DNA of 20,852 nt, from positions 1 to 20,852 of the forward strand of contig CAZILN010000068.1 of assembly GCA_964540005.1 (NCBI GenBank), in the 5' to 3' direction. The notes beneath the pieces are model-generated. The model did not search any database. It was not told the origin of the DNA and saw only the letters and a program-made list of their open reading frames with translations. Position numbers and translations under genes: made by a program. The number at the start of each line of letters is the position of its first letter. The stretch's first letter is position 1. Shown in pieces: positions 1 through 7,336 of this stretch. Origin of the DNA: CAZILN01 sp964540005. Lineage in GTDB: Bacteria; Bacteroidota; Bacteroidia; Bacteroidales; SM23-62.

Positions 1-1
1 C

Positions 2-343
2 AGTACTGCTGAGAGTATTCACAGGGTAGTTGTAAAAACAGGCTCCAGGATTAACGTGATCCCCGTAGATGACATTACATACATTGAGGCACAGGATGAT
101 TATGTAATGATCTACACCTCCGGGAGAAAGTTTCTCAAGCAAAAAACCATGAAATTTTTTGAAGCCCATCTTCCCAAAGAGGAGTTTGTCAGGATCCACC
201 GGTCATACATCGCACGCATAAGTGAGATCTCCCAGATGGAACTGTATGAGAAGGATTCCTATATAGTTATAATGAAAAATGGAACGAAACTGCCTGTTAG
301 TAAAACCGGACTGCCAAAACTTAAAAAGTCACTTGATTTCTAA
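2..343 (+). CDS. LytTR-family response regulator, C-terminal DNA-binding domain (5' truncated)
   Basis: The frame is open from base 2 and ends at the TAA at 341-343, so the gene begins before the window; an internal GTG at 56 is not a credible start because the homologous domain continues upstream of it. The visible 113 residues form a nearly whole LytTR domain: an initial strand (RVVVKTGSRINVIPVDDI), the family hallmark YIEAQDDYVMIY, the conserved RIHRSYIA block, and the closing strand with LPVSKTGLPKLKK. LytTR domains bind promoter DNA, usually behind a REC receiver domain and paired with a membrane histidine kinase; those parts would lie to the left and are not seen. Whether it regulates the genes here is unknown. 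Its stop overlaps the stop of the convergent kinase gene. Confidence 0.93.
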   Translation, partial: STAESIHRVVVKTGSRINVIPVDDITYIEAQDDYVMIYTSGRKFLKQKTMKFFEAHLPKEEFVRIHRSYIARISEISQMELYEKDSYIVIMKNGTKLPVSKTGLPKLKKSLDF

Positions 344-1443
344 TTCCTTTTTAATTCTTCAATGATATGCCTGGTCGAATTCTCCAGGTCTGTCTCCTGC
401 TGTTCAATTGAACTCAGCAACTTCAACTGGTTCCTGGTCCGCACAAGATTGTGCTCATTATAACCGGTTTTATAATAAACATCATTTTTCAGGTAATCGG
501 TCAGGAACCTGACAGCCTGCATCAGGATGATAAATTTGGCGCCGAAAAGGAGGTGATCTGCTTCCACCTGTTCCAGCATAGGTAATGTTTCAGAAAGATA
601 GCCCCAGGCTAAAGCCCTGTATATATCAGTGCGGCAGTAAACCTCCGACAGGTCTGGCTGGTCTTCGTCAGACTTATTGGTAAATGTGCGTACCATATCC
701 CCGAAATCAGACAATACGCTTCCGGGCATGACCGTATCCAGGTCAATTACACAAATACCCTTTCCGCTGTCCTTATCGATAAGCACGTTATTGAGCTTGG
801 TATCCATATGGCAGATACGAACCGGAAGATTCTTTTCTTCCGACAGCTTATGGAAGATCCCGGTAAAATCCCTGTACCTTTCAACAGCTTTTATCTCTTG
901 CGAAGCTTGTTTCAGGCGAAGTTGTCCGGCTGTTTCAAGAGCCCCTGAAAATTCTTCATACCTGTATTCCAGGTTATGAAAATCGGGGATGGTGATGCCT
1001 ATTTCACCAGCAGGCAGATCTTTCAGGGAGAATGAAAAACGGCCAAAACATCTGGCGGCTTCGCGGGCAATAGCCGGATCCTCAACCCTGTCATAAGAGA
1101 TGGTATCCGGCACAAAAACATAGCATCTCCAGTAGGAACCATCATCTCCCCTGTAGCAGGCATCACCGCCGGTGGTCAGGATAAGCTTGGGAATAATTGA
1201 TTGTCCGGATGAACCACCGGGTTGGTTAAAATGCTCTGATATCCTGATAATGTTGGCCATGATAACATCAGGCTGCCTGAATACATAAGTGTTGATTTTC
1301 TGAAGGATGTACTTAAACTCTGTATTTCCTGACAGGCTTTGTACAAGATAGGTGTCGTGTATGTGTCCGGAACCATAAGATTCACAGGATCCGGGTTCTC
1401 CATCCAGCTTGAATCGGGAAGCTATTGCCAGGATCTCATTCAT
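340..1443 (-). CDS. NahK-like sugar 1-kinase (aminoglycoside phosphotransferase fold)
   Basis: This 367-residue protein has the APH/choline-kinase fold. The catalytic loop HMDTKLNN gives H212, D214 (base) and N219; the metal-binding segment IDLDT gives D234 and D236; an N-terminal GSGHIHDTY loop lies at 24-32. The closest recognised family is N-acetylhexosamine 1-kinase (NahK/LnpB), whose relatives are often mislabelled 'mucin desulfatase'. Predicted reaction: ATP-dependent phosphorylation of GalNAc or GlcNAc at C1 in the cytoplasm. Its start lies one base after the stop of the nucleotidyltransferase gene, and a GH109-type gene heads the same operon, which favours GalNAc as the sugar (inference). 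The TAG at 340-342 overlaps the LytTR stop on the other strand. Another sugar cannot be excluded. Confidence 0.8.
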   Translation of the reverse strand: MNEILAIASRFKLDGEPGSCESYGSGHIHDTYLVQSLSGNTEFKYILQKINTYVFRQPDVIMANIIRISEHFNQPGGSSGQSIIPKLILTTGGDACYRGDDGSYWRCYVFVPDTISYDRVEDPAIAREAARCFGRFSFSLKDLPAGEIGITIPDFHNLEYRYEEFSGALETAGQLRLKQASQEIKAVERYRDFTGIFHKLSEEKNLPVRICHMDTKLNNVLIDKDSGKGICVIDLDTVMPGSVLSDFGDMVRTFTNKSDEDQPDLSEVYCRTDIYRALAWGYLSETLPMLEQVEADHLLFGAKFIILMQAVRFLTDYLKNDVYYKTGYNEHNLVRTRNQLKLLSSIEQQETDLENSTRHIIEELKRN

Positions 1444-1444
1444 G

Positions 1445-2350
1445 CTATTCCCAGAGATTATCAGGATAAACCCCCTGTTTAATCAATCGATTGATATGTT
1501 CTTCTGCCAGAGGTTTATCCTCACGGTAGGTAACCCCGAACCACTGGTCAGAGGCCGGCAGGATCCTGACACCGGCAGACCCGGCTGCAACAAGATTATT
1601 TATTACAGTGGGTATATACAGTTCGGCCTTAATATTGTCGCTTCTATCCTTCAGGAAAGTAATAAACTCCTTTTCTATGGCCGGAAAGATCTCAGGAGTG
1701 AATCCCCAGATATTCATGGAGACCAGTTCGTCTCCAGCAAGGCCAACCTCTTTGCCTTGGGGATCCTTATAGATAATATTCCCGTTTTGTTTTTCAATTT
1801 CCATGATCTCAACAACGGCCCTGAGATCGCTGTTCTCATCGGCTTCGCACAATCCCCGCGATACTGAACCGAAATCTGACATCGTATGCCTGACCTGGTA
1901 ACCAACCATACAAAACCTGCTGCTGCTCTCATTACTGCCGGACAGGTATTCAGCGGTTTTGAGGTAGGAGCCGGCACCATAGAAATCATCCGCATTGATA
2001 ACGATAAAAGGTTCTCTGACAGATTTGCGGGCAACCCAGACGGCATGAGCCGTACCCCATGGTTTTACCCGCTCAGGAGAAAGTAAAAATCCCTCCGGAA
2101 TCATCTCCAGTTCCTGGAATACATATTCCACCTCTATCTTCCCCTTAAGTTTATCATCAAATACCTGCCGCATATCTTTTTCAATGCTCCTGCGTATGAT
2201 GAAAATAACTTTCCGGATCCCTGCCCTGATGGCATCGTAAATTGAGTAATCTATAATGGCTTCTCCGGACGGGCCGATGCGGTCAATCTGTTTCAACCCC
2301 CCGTAACGGCTTCCCATTCCTGCTGCAAGTATCACTAATGCTGGTTTCAT
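1445..2350 (-). CDS. Sugar-1-phosphate nucleotidyltransferase
   Basis: The 301-residue protein begins with the nucleotidyltransferase signature LAAGMGSRYGGLKQ (residues 8-21), the NTP-binding loop with its conserved Arg and Lys. It also has KPWGTAHAVW at 96-105 and the metal-binding VINADD at 117-122, as in the GlmU/RmlA/UGPase fold. It should join a sugar 1-phosphate and an NTP to give a nucleotide sugar plus pyrophosphate. No left-handed beta-helix acyltransferase domain is present, so it is not GlmU. Sitting between a GH109-type gene and a NahK-like kinase, it most likely uses the kinase product, giving UDP-GalNAc or UDP-GlcNAc; the nucleotide and sugar are inferred from context only. It is 8 bases from the upstream gene and 1 base from the downstream one, so co-transcription is very likely. 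Confidence 0.85.
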   Translation of the reverse strand: MKPALVILAAGMGSRYGGLKQIDRIGPSGEAIIDYSIYDAIRAGIRKVIFIIRRSIEKDMRQVFDDKLKGKIEVEYVFQELEMIPEGFLLSPERVKPWGTAHAVWVARKSVREPFIVINADDFYGAGSYLKTAEYLSGSNESSSRFCMVGYQVRHTMSDFGSVSRGLCEADENSDLRAVVEIMEIEKQNGNIIYKDPQGKEVGLAGDELVSMNIWGFTPEIFPAIEKEFITFLKDRSDNIKAELYIPTVINNLVAAGSAGVRILPASDQWFGVTYREDKPLAEEHINRLIKQGVYPDNLWE

Positions 2351-2358
2351 AATCTTTC

Positions 2359-3699
2359 CTAATACTCATCGCTAAATCCGAATGAGGGTTTTCTGACCAC
2401 CCACCTGCCATGTGTGAAGTCAGGGAAATACTGGAGGGCTCCACCCTGGGCCACCGATTGTTCGGTCAACGGAGAAATAACACTCCATGAAGCTGCATCG
2501 TAAACGTCCTGAGGGGTGTTGACCTGTCTTTTAACGGACTCTATAAAAGCATGCACAACAAAGAAATCCATTCCACCGTGGCCCGCTCCTTCAGCCTGCT
2601 CTTCATATTTCTTCCAAAGGGGGTGGTCGTATTCTTTAAACCAGGACTCCGAATCGTCCCATTGGTGGGGTTCGCTCCTGCCTTCAATATAGATGTGATC
2701 ACCGTCTTTCATCCATAGTCCTTTGGTACCCTGCACCCTGAATCCCAGGCTGTATGGCCTGGGCAGGTTGGTATCGTGACTGATCATGACCGTCTCACCG
2801 TTGGCACACCGGATCAGGGTTGTAACTATATCACCCAGTTTGAACTTAATATCTGCATTCGGATGATTATCTCCGGCAGTCTCAACTATATAATTATTCA
2901 AACCTCTTGATTTAGTCGCCACGGATGTCAGGGATATGAACTTGTTCCCATGGTTGATATCCAGGTAGTTAGCCACCGGACCTATCCCATGGGTGGGGTA
3001 CAGCTCACCATTCCTTGAAATGGAATGCTGGGTGCGCCATTCGGCTTCGCCTCGTGAGCCCGGACCAAATTCCACGCCCGGATTGAATTTAACCTGCCTG
3101 AGATCATGCTGGTATCCGCAATGACAATGCATCAATTCTCCAAAAAGACCCTTTCTGACCATATTAAGGACGGCCATAACATCCCTGCGGTAACAGACAT
3201 TTTCCAGCATCATGCAGGGCATGCCTGTTTCTTCACTGGTTTTAACCAGTTCCCAGCAGTCCTCTATAGTCAGAGCTGCGGGTACCTCAACAGCTGCATA
3301 TTTGCCTGCCTTCATGGCAGCAACCGCCATAGGAGTGTGCCAGATCCAGGGAGTGGCAATTATAACTGCGTCCAGGTCATCACGCAGTACCAGTTTTCTG
3401 TAAGCCTCCTCATCATTCGTATAGATTTCGGGCTCAGCAAATCCGGCTTCGGAAACCAGGTTCTGTGCTTTTTTGGCAGTTATCTCTTTAATATCACAAA
3501 TGGCTTTGACCATCACATCATCCCTGTTCAGGGCCAGTCTCAACAAGGAGGTTCCGCGTCCTCCAAGACCAACAAATCCAAGACGGACCTTTTCGAGACT
3601 GAAATTCGGGGAAGCTATGATCCCGGGTAAAACAACAAGCCCTAAACCGGCAAGCGAATTTTTTCTGATGAAATCACGTCGGTTAATAGTGTTTATCAT
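2359..3699 (-). CDS. GH109-type alpha-N-acetylgalactosaminidase (Gfo/Idh/MocA fold, Tat signal)
   Basis: This 446-residue protein starts with a twin-arginine signal (NRRDFIRKNS, then a hydrophobic stretch to about residue 30), so it should be exported folded, with its dinucleotide bound. The Rossmann loop GFVGLGGRG lies at 41-49. Several stretches match the GH109 pattern rather than generic Gfo/Idh: MMLENVCYRRDVMAVLNMV (163-181), WRTQHSISRNGELYPTHGIGP with Y234 and H237, NLPRPYSLGFRVQGT (311-325) and EGAGHGGMDFFVVHAF (370-385). GH109 enzymes cleave terminal alpha-GalNAc by an NAD-dependent redox-elimination mechanism. It is the first gene of the operon with nucleotidyltransferase and kinase. 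The purine-rich AAAAGGA abuts the ATG, so the ribosome-binding site is not ideal. A plain periplasmic sugar dehydrogenase is the main alternative. Confidence 0.88.
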   Translation of the reverse strand: MINTINRRDFIRKNSLAGLGLVVLPGIIASPNFSLEKVRLGFVGLGGRGTSLLRLALNRDDVMVKAICDIKEITAKKAQNLVSEAGFAEPEIYTNDEEAYRKLVLRDDLDAVIIATPWIWHTPMAVAAMKAGKYAAVEVPAALTIEDCWELVKTSEETGMPCMMLENVCYRRDVMAVLNMVRKGLFGELMHCHCGYQHDLRQVKFNPGVEFGPGSRGEAEWRTQHSISRNGELYPTHGIGPVANYLDINHGNKFISLTSVATKSRGLNNYIVETAGDNHPNADIKFKLGDIVTTLIRCANGETVMISHDTNLPRPYSLGFRVQGTKGLWMKDGDHIYIEGRSEPHQWDDSESWFKEYDHPLWKKYEEQAEGAGHGGMDFFVVHAFIESVKRQVNTPQDVYDAASWSVISPLTEQSVAQGGALQYFPDFTHGRWVVRKPSFGFSDEY

Positions 3700-3742
3700 T
3701 CCTTTTACAATTTTATAAATATCTATTTGTGAAGTTATTCAT

Positions 3743-3783
3743 ACATAAACAAAAATAAATATAATCATTACCTTTAGGAAAAC
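3743..3783 (-). promoter_or_regulatory. Possible promoter for the GH109 operon
   Basis: On the minus strand TATTTTTG (3757 to 3750) fits the Bacteroidota -7 consensus TAnnTTTG exactly. The -33 position has only a T-run (around 3783-3779), not a clean TTTG. The implied leader before the GH109 ATG is about 45 bases. The region lies between divergent genes, so a promoter is expected here; the exact box is a guess. Confidence 0.35.
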
Positions 3784-3791
3784 TGTAAATT

Positions 3792-4043
3792 ATGGCTGGA
3801 CTATTTTCATCAGGAAAAAAGAAACCAGGTAAAAGCAAGCTGCAATTTGTTGATCTTGAAGGACAAACACTGAAGGAGGGAGATGTGGTCATGTCATTGC
3901 GATATGAGCTGGGGGAATCAAAGATCATCAAAATTGAATCCGGACTGGCATATGAATCATTAAAAACAGGGGAACAGGTTCCCTGGGCAAAGATGATTGA
4001 TGCAGCCACGGGGTATCAGAAGGTAAGGAAGCTGGAATCCTGA
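3792..4043 (+). CDS. Small protein of unknown function (83 aa)
   Basis: I do not recognise this gene. It opens with MAGLFSSGKKKPGKSK, a basic, flexible N-terminus with no signal peptide or membrane segment. The compact remainder has alternating hydrophobic residues (LQFVDLEG, DVVMSLRYELG, KIIKIESGLAYESL), suggesting a small beta-rich cytoplasmic domain. An AGGAAA stretch at 3776-3781 lies about 10 bases before the ATG and could be its ribosome-binding site. Codon use resembles that of the neighbours, and the start sits just after a divergent promoter region, which favours a real gene over a chance frame. It ends 70 bases before the DUF1080 gene. Function, partner and conservation cannot be told from here. 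Confidence 0.65.
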   Translation: MAGLFSSGKKKPGKSKLQFVDLEGQTLKEGDVVMSLRYELGESKIIKIESGLAYESLKTGEQVPWAKMIDAATGYQKVRKLES

Positions 4044-4113
4044 AAACCGGATCGGCAGGTTTTTCTCTATGCAATAATAAATTCCTATCTCATTAACCTT
4101 AAATAATAAACAA

Positions 4114-5175
4114 ATGGGACCAAATCATGTATTCAGAACATTTCTTCTGGGATTATCATTCATCTTCTGCCTGCTGATAGCTGCCTGTTCACAACGCACG
4201 CAATCAACAGATAAGGAAGGGGAACAAACTGAAATTTCACCTGATAAATTCATGGGACGATGGGCTATTTACCATCCTGATGGAGCGAGTTATCTGAAAG
4301 TTCATGACAACCAAGGCAACATTGCAGCAGAACTCTTATGGTACGGAGGCAGCGTTCTTCCTGTCGACAGTCTTTACTTTACAGGGGAGGGTCTGGTTGT
4401 TACACGGGTATCCACGATCAGAGAAAGGGACGAATCCGGGGAGCTTACCGGAACCCGAAATTTAACCACTTATTATAAATTTAAGATGTTGTCAGCAGAT
4501 GAACTGGAGGGTAAAGCAGTTTCTCCAAACCGCGATGGGACGGGAGAAAGTATTACTGAATTCACGGCAAAACGCATCCCTGACCTGCCTGAGCGTCCCG
4601 ACCTGTCAGCGATAAGCTACGGGGATCCGATTAAGTTATTCAATGATAAAGATTTGACAGGCTGGGAATTAACCAATCCGAACCTTAAAAACGGTTTCAA
4701 AGTCAAAAATGGGGTGATGATTAATGAGCCGGTAGATGAAAATGGGGGGCATGGCGGTTTCGGGAACCTTCGTACAATAGACGAGTTTGAGGATTTTAAA
4801 CTCAATATAGAAGTTAACGTACCGGCAGGAAGCAACAGCGGGATATACCTGAGGGGCCTCTACGAGGTCCAGGTACTCGACAGCTACGGACAGGAGCTTG
4901 ACTCACATAATATGGGAGGCATATACAGCAGGATCACCCCTTCGGTGGCAGCTGAGAAGCCGGCAGGAGAATGGCAATCACTGGAAATCATCCTGTGCAA
5001 GCGTCATGCAACGGTCGTGCTGAACGGTGTTACCATCATCGACAATGAGCCCATCGAAGGCGTTACGGGGGGAGCCTTAACGGCTGATGAGTTTTCACCC
5101 GGACCCATATACCTGCAGGGGGACCATGGCGTGGTAAGTTACAGGAACATTGTTCTGACACCTGTTAAGGAATAA
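4114..5175 (+). CDS. Lipoprotein with C-terminal DUF1080 (3-keto-disaccharide hydrolase-like) domain
   Basis: A lipoprotein signal ends in LIAAC (Cys25), so the protein should be anchored in a membrane and face the periplasm or outside. Residues about 168-353 form a DUF1080 domain of concanavalin-like fold, starting at KLFNDKDLTGW, with SGIYLRGLYEVQVLD, the HNMGGIYSR region, GEWQSLEI and a final PIYLQGDHG...YRNI strand. DUF1080 members act on 3-keto sugars or glycosides in several systems; some may only bind glycans. Residues about 45-150 form a separate domain (FMGRWAIYHPDGASYLKV...) that I cannot name. The gene lies 14 bases before GH97, so the two are probably one transcript. No 3-dehydrogenase partner is evident other than the GH109-type Gfo/Idh enzyme upstream, so the substrate is open. 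Confidence 0.85.
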   Translation: MGPNHVFRTFLLGLSFIFCLLIAACSQRTQSTDKEGEQTEISPDKFMGRWAIYHPDGASYLKVHDNQGNIAAELLWYGGSVLPVDSLYFTGEGLVVTRVSTIRERDESGELTGTRNLTTYYKFKMLSADELEGKAVSPNRDGTGESITEFTAKRIPDLPERPDLSAISYGDPIKLFNDKDLTGWELTNPNLKNGFKVKNGVMINEPVDENGGHGGFGNLRTIDEFEDFKLNIEVNVPAGSNSGIYLRGLYEVQVLDSYGQELDSHNMGGIYSRITPSVAAEKPAGEWQSLEIILCKRHATVVLNGVTIIDNEPIEGVTGGALTADEFSPGPIYLQGDHGVVSYRNIVLTPVKE

Positions 5176-5189
5176 GCAGATAACGGGCT

Positions 5190-7250
5190 ATGCTCAAAAA
5201 GAAAAATCTCTTCCATTCATACTTCTGCCTGCTGGTCCTGATAAGCGTTATGCTCTCATGTTCCAGTGAGCAATTGACGATAAGCTCACCTGACGGAGCT
5301 GTTCAGGTAACTGTGACTACCGGTTATATTGGGGAGGGCGGAACTACTGAAGCCGGAAGTATTGAACCCGGACTTGCATATTCTGTAAGCTTCCGTGGTG
5401 AGATAGTGCTTGATGAATCCCCTGTCAGGCTGTATTTCAGGGATGGGGATCCCCTGGGAACCGGGCTTGTTGTTCTGGAGACTGAAACCCGGATGGTAGA
5501 TGAAGAATGGGAACGTGTCTGGGGAAAAAGCAAAAAGGTGCGTAATCACTTCAATGAGCTGGTGATCAGGATGAAAGAGGAATCCGGTAAGGAGCTTCTT
5601 CTGAACCTGATCATTCGGGCCTATGATGATGGCATTGCTTTTCGTTACTACATTCCGGAACAGGAGGGTATAGCTGATTTTGAACTGGGCAGCGAGATCA
5701 CCAGTTTCCGTTTTACAGCAGACCACAAGATATGGGCAACTAATCTGGGAAGCTTCCATTCTTCCCAGGAACATATTTTTGATGAAACAAGGCTATCTGC
5801 CCTTTCAGAAGATGATATACTGGGAACCCCCTTGCTGGTCAAAACCGGTGAATCGGGCTGGGCTGCCATACTCGAAGCCAACCTCACTGACTGGGCCGGC
5901 ATGTTTTTATCAGGACAGGCAGGAAGTCCCAATACAGTGCGCACCAAGCTATCCCCCTGGCCGGATGAACCGGACCTGGCAGTTAGATCAAAGGCTCCCA
6001 GGTATTCCCCATGGAGGGTCGTCATGCTGGCGGATCATCCGGGGAGGTTCATTGAATCTGATATACTTCATAACCTCAACGATGCCTGTGCCATAGAAGA
6101 TGTAAGCTGGATACAGCCCGGAAAATCTGCCTGGGACTGGTGGTGGAACGACGGGTATGCTCCCGATATGGGCCGCAAACTTGGTCCTGACACAGAATCC
6201 CACAAGTATTTCATCGATTTTGCCTCGGAAATGGGTTGGGATTACCAGCTGGTCGACTGGCACTGGTACGGACCGCCCTTTGTGGACGAGGTGGACTTTG
6301 TTCCTAGACCTGATGCAGACATTACCAGATATTCCGATATCTGCAATATTCCGGAGATTGTGGAGTACGCAGGTTCGAAAGGTGTAAAAACACTGATCTG
6401 GCTGCAATGGTACCATGCGGACAGGCAGATGGAAGAGGCATTTCCACTGTATGAAAAATGGGGGGTATCAGGGGTGAAAATAGATTTCATGGACCGTAAT
6501 GACCAGCAGATGGTAAACTTTTACCACAGGGTGGTCAAGCTTGCAGCCAGGCACCACCTGCATGTGGATTTTCACGGGGCCTATATGCCAACAGGAATTA
6601 GCCGTACCTGGCCTAACTTCCTTACCCGTGAAGGAGTGCTGGGAAATGAATATAATAAATGGAGCGACAGGATCACCCTGGACCACTGCCTGACGTTGCC
6701 CTTTACCCGTATGCTGGGCGGGCACATGGATTTTACCCCCGGTGGATTTGTACACGGGACCCGGGAGAGTTTTAAAGTGGCAACTGAATCCGGACTGCCC
6801 TATACCATGGTCCGTGGAACACGTTGTCTTCAACTGGCTATGTTCGTGATCTATGAAAGCGCCCTGCAGGTCATCTGCGATTCGCCCTATAACTACCGTA
6901 AGCAGCCCGGAGGACTTGATTTTCTTCGGATAGTCCCGGTTACCTGGGATGAAACCATAGTATTGAATGGAGAAGTGGGCGATTATATCACCATAGCCAG
7001 ACGGTCGGGAGAGGAATGGTTCATTGGCTGTATGACGGACTGGACGGGACGGGAGCTGGAACTTTCACTGGATTTTCTTGGAGAGGGCTCATACAGTGCA
7101 CAGGCCTGGGCGGATGCCCCTGATGCTGACCAGCATCCTGAAAAACTGGTCACAAAGGAGCTTGTCCTGACAAAAGCAGATCATTATACAGCCCAGCTTG
7201 CACCGGGAGGGGGACAGGTAATTCACCTGGTCCCGGACAGATCTGAATGA
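5190..7250 (+). CDS. GH97 glycoside hydrolase lipoprotein, retaining alpha-galactosidase type
   Basis: A lipobox VMLSC (Cys24) follows a hydrophobic signal. The 686 residues follow the GH97 plan: an N-terminal beta-sandwich beginning TISSPDGAVQVTV, a central (beta/alpha)8 barrel with WDWWWNDG, YQLVDWHWYG, GVKIDFMD and LPFTRMLGGHMDFTPG, and a C-terminal beta domain. GH97 splits into inverting alpha-glucosidases (SusB type), which lack the barrel nucleophile, and retaining enzymes, which have an Asp there. This protein has D432 in KIDFMD and a suitable acid/base Glu at 487 in GNEYNKW, so a retaining alpha-galactosidase is likely. Calcium-site residues were not mapped. It is downstream of the DUF1080 lipoprotein by 14 bases. 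Alpha-galactosides, including blood-group-B-like ends, are plausible targets. Confidence 0.92.
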   Translation: MLKKKNLFHSYFCLLVLISVMLSCSSEQLTISSPDGAVQVTVTTGYIGEGGTTEAGSIEPGLAYSVSFRGEIVLDESPVRLYFRDGDPLGTGLVVLETETRMVDEEWERVWGKSKKVRNHFNELVIRMKEESGKELLLNLIIRAYDDGIAFRYYIPEQEGIADFELGSEITSFRFTADHKIWATNLGSFHSSQEHIFDETRLSALSEDDILGTPLLVKTGESGWAAILEANLTDWAGMFLSGQAGSPNTVRTKLSPWPDEPDLAVRSKAPRYSPWRVVMLADHPGRFIESDILHNLNDACAIEDVSWIQPGKSAWDWWWNDGYAPDMGRKLGPDTESHKYFIDFASEMGWDYQLVDWHWYGPPFVDEVDFVPRPDADITRYSDICNIPEIVEYAGSKGVKTLIWLQWYHADRQMEEAFPLYEKWGVSGVKIDFMDRNDQQMVNFYHRVVKLAARHHLHVDFHGAYMPTGISRTWPNFLTREGVLGNEYNKWSDRITLDHCLTLPFTRMLGGHMDFTPGGFVHGTRESFKVATESGLPYTMVRGTRCLQLAMFVIYESALQVICDSPYNYRKQPGGLDFLRIVPVTWDETIVLNGEVGDYITIARRSGEEWFIGCMTDWTGRELELSLDFLGEGSYSAQAWADAPDADQHPEKLVTKELVLTKADHYTAQLAPGGGQVIHLVPDRSE

Positions 7251-7263
7251 TATGAGGCTTACA

Positions 7264-7294
7264 TGCGAACTTGCGAACTTTTTACTTGTGAACT
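7264..7294 (+). repeat. Three octamer copies TGYGAACT upstream of the symporter
   Basis: TGCGAACT occurs at 7264-7271 and again at 7272-7279 in tandem; TGTGAACT follows at 7287-7294. The third copy overlaps the likely -33 box of the symporter promoter. This could be an operator or activator site, or a remnant of simple tandem repetition. Confidence 0.6.
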
Positions 7295-7314
7295 ATTTTG
7301 TTTTTTTATCTTTA
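7286..7314 (+). promoter_or_regulatory. Probable promoter for symporter/NagB-PIG-L genes
   Basis: TTG at 7286-7288 is followed after 18 bases by TATCTTTA at 7307-7314, one base off the Bacteroidota -7 consensus TAnnTTTG. The distance to the symporter ATG at 7337 gives a short leader. The 86-base gap after GH97 suggests an independent transcription start, though read-through from GH97 is possible. Confidence 0.45.
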
Positions 7315-7336
7315 GGCAAACTAAAATTATCCTGTC

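Noticed and set aside
56..58. GTG at 56 as the start of a small 95-residue LytTR protein
   Set aside because: The frame is open to the window edge and the LytTR domain's first strand is encoded upstream of this codon.
340..1443. 'Mucin desulfatase' as the function of the kinase-like gene
   Set aside because: That label is a historical misannotation of NahK-like proteins; the HxDxxxxN and IDLD motifs show a kinase fold.
4042..4066. Weak hairpin AAAACC/GGTTTT after the 83-residue gene as a terminator
   Set aside because: Only two GC pairs, a 9-base loop and a tail of TCT; too weak to call.
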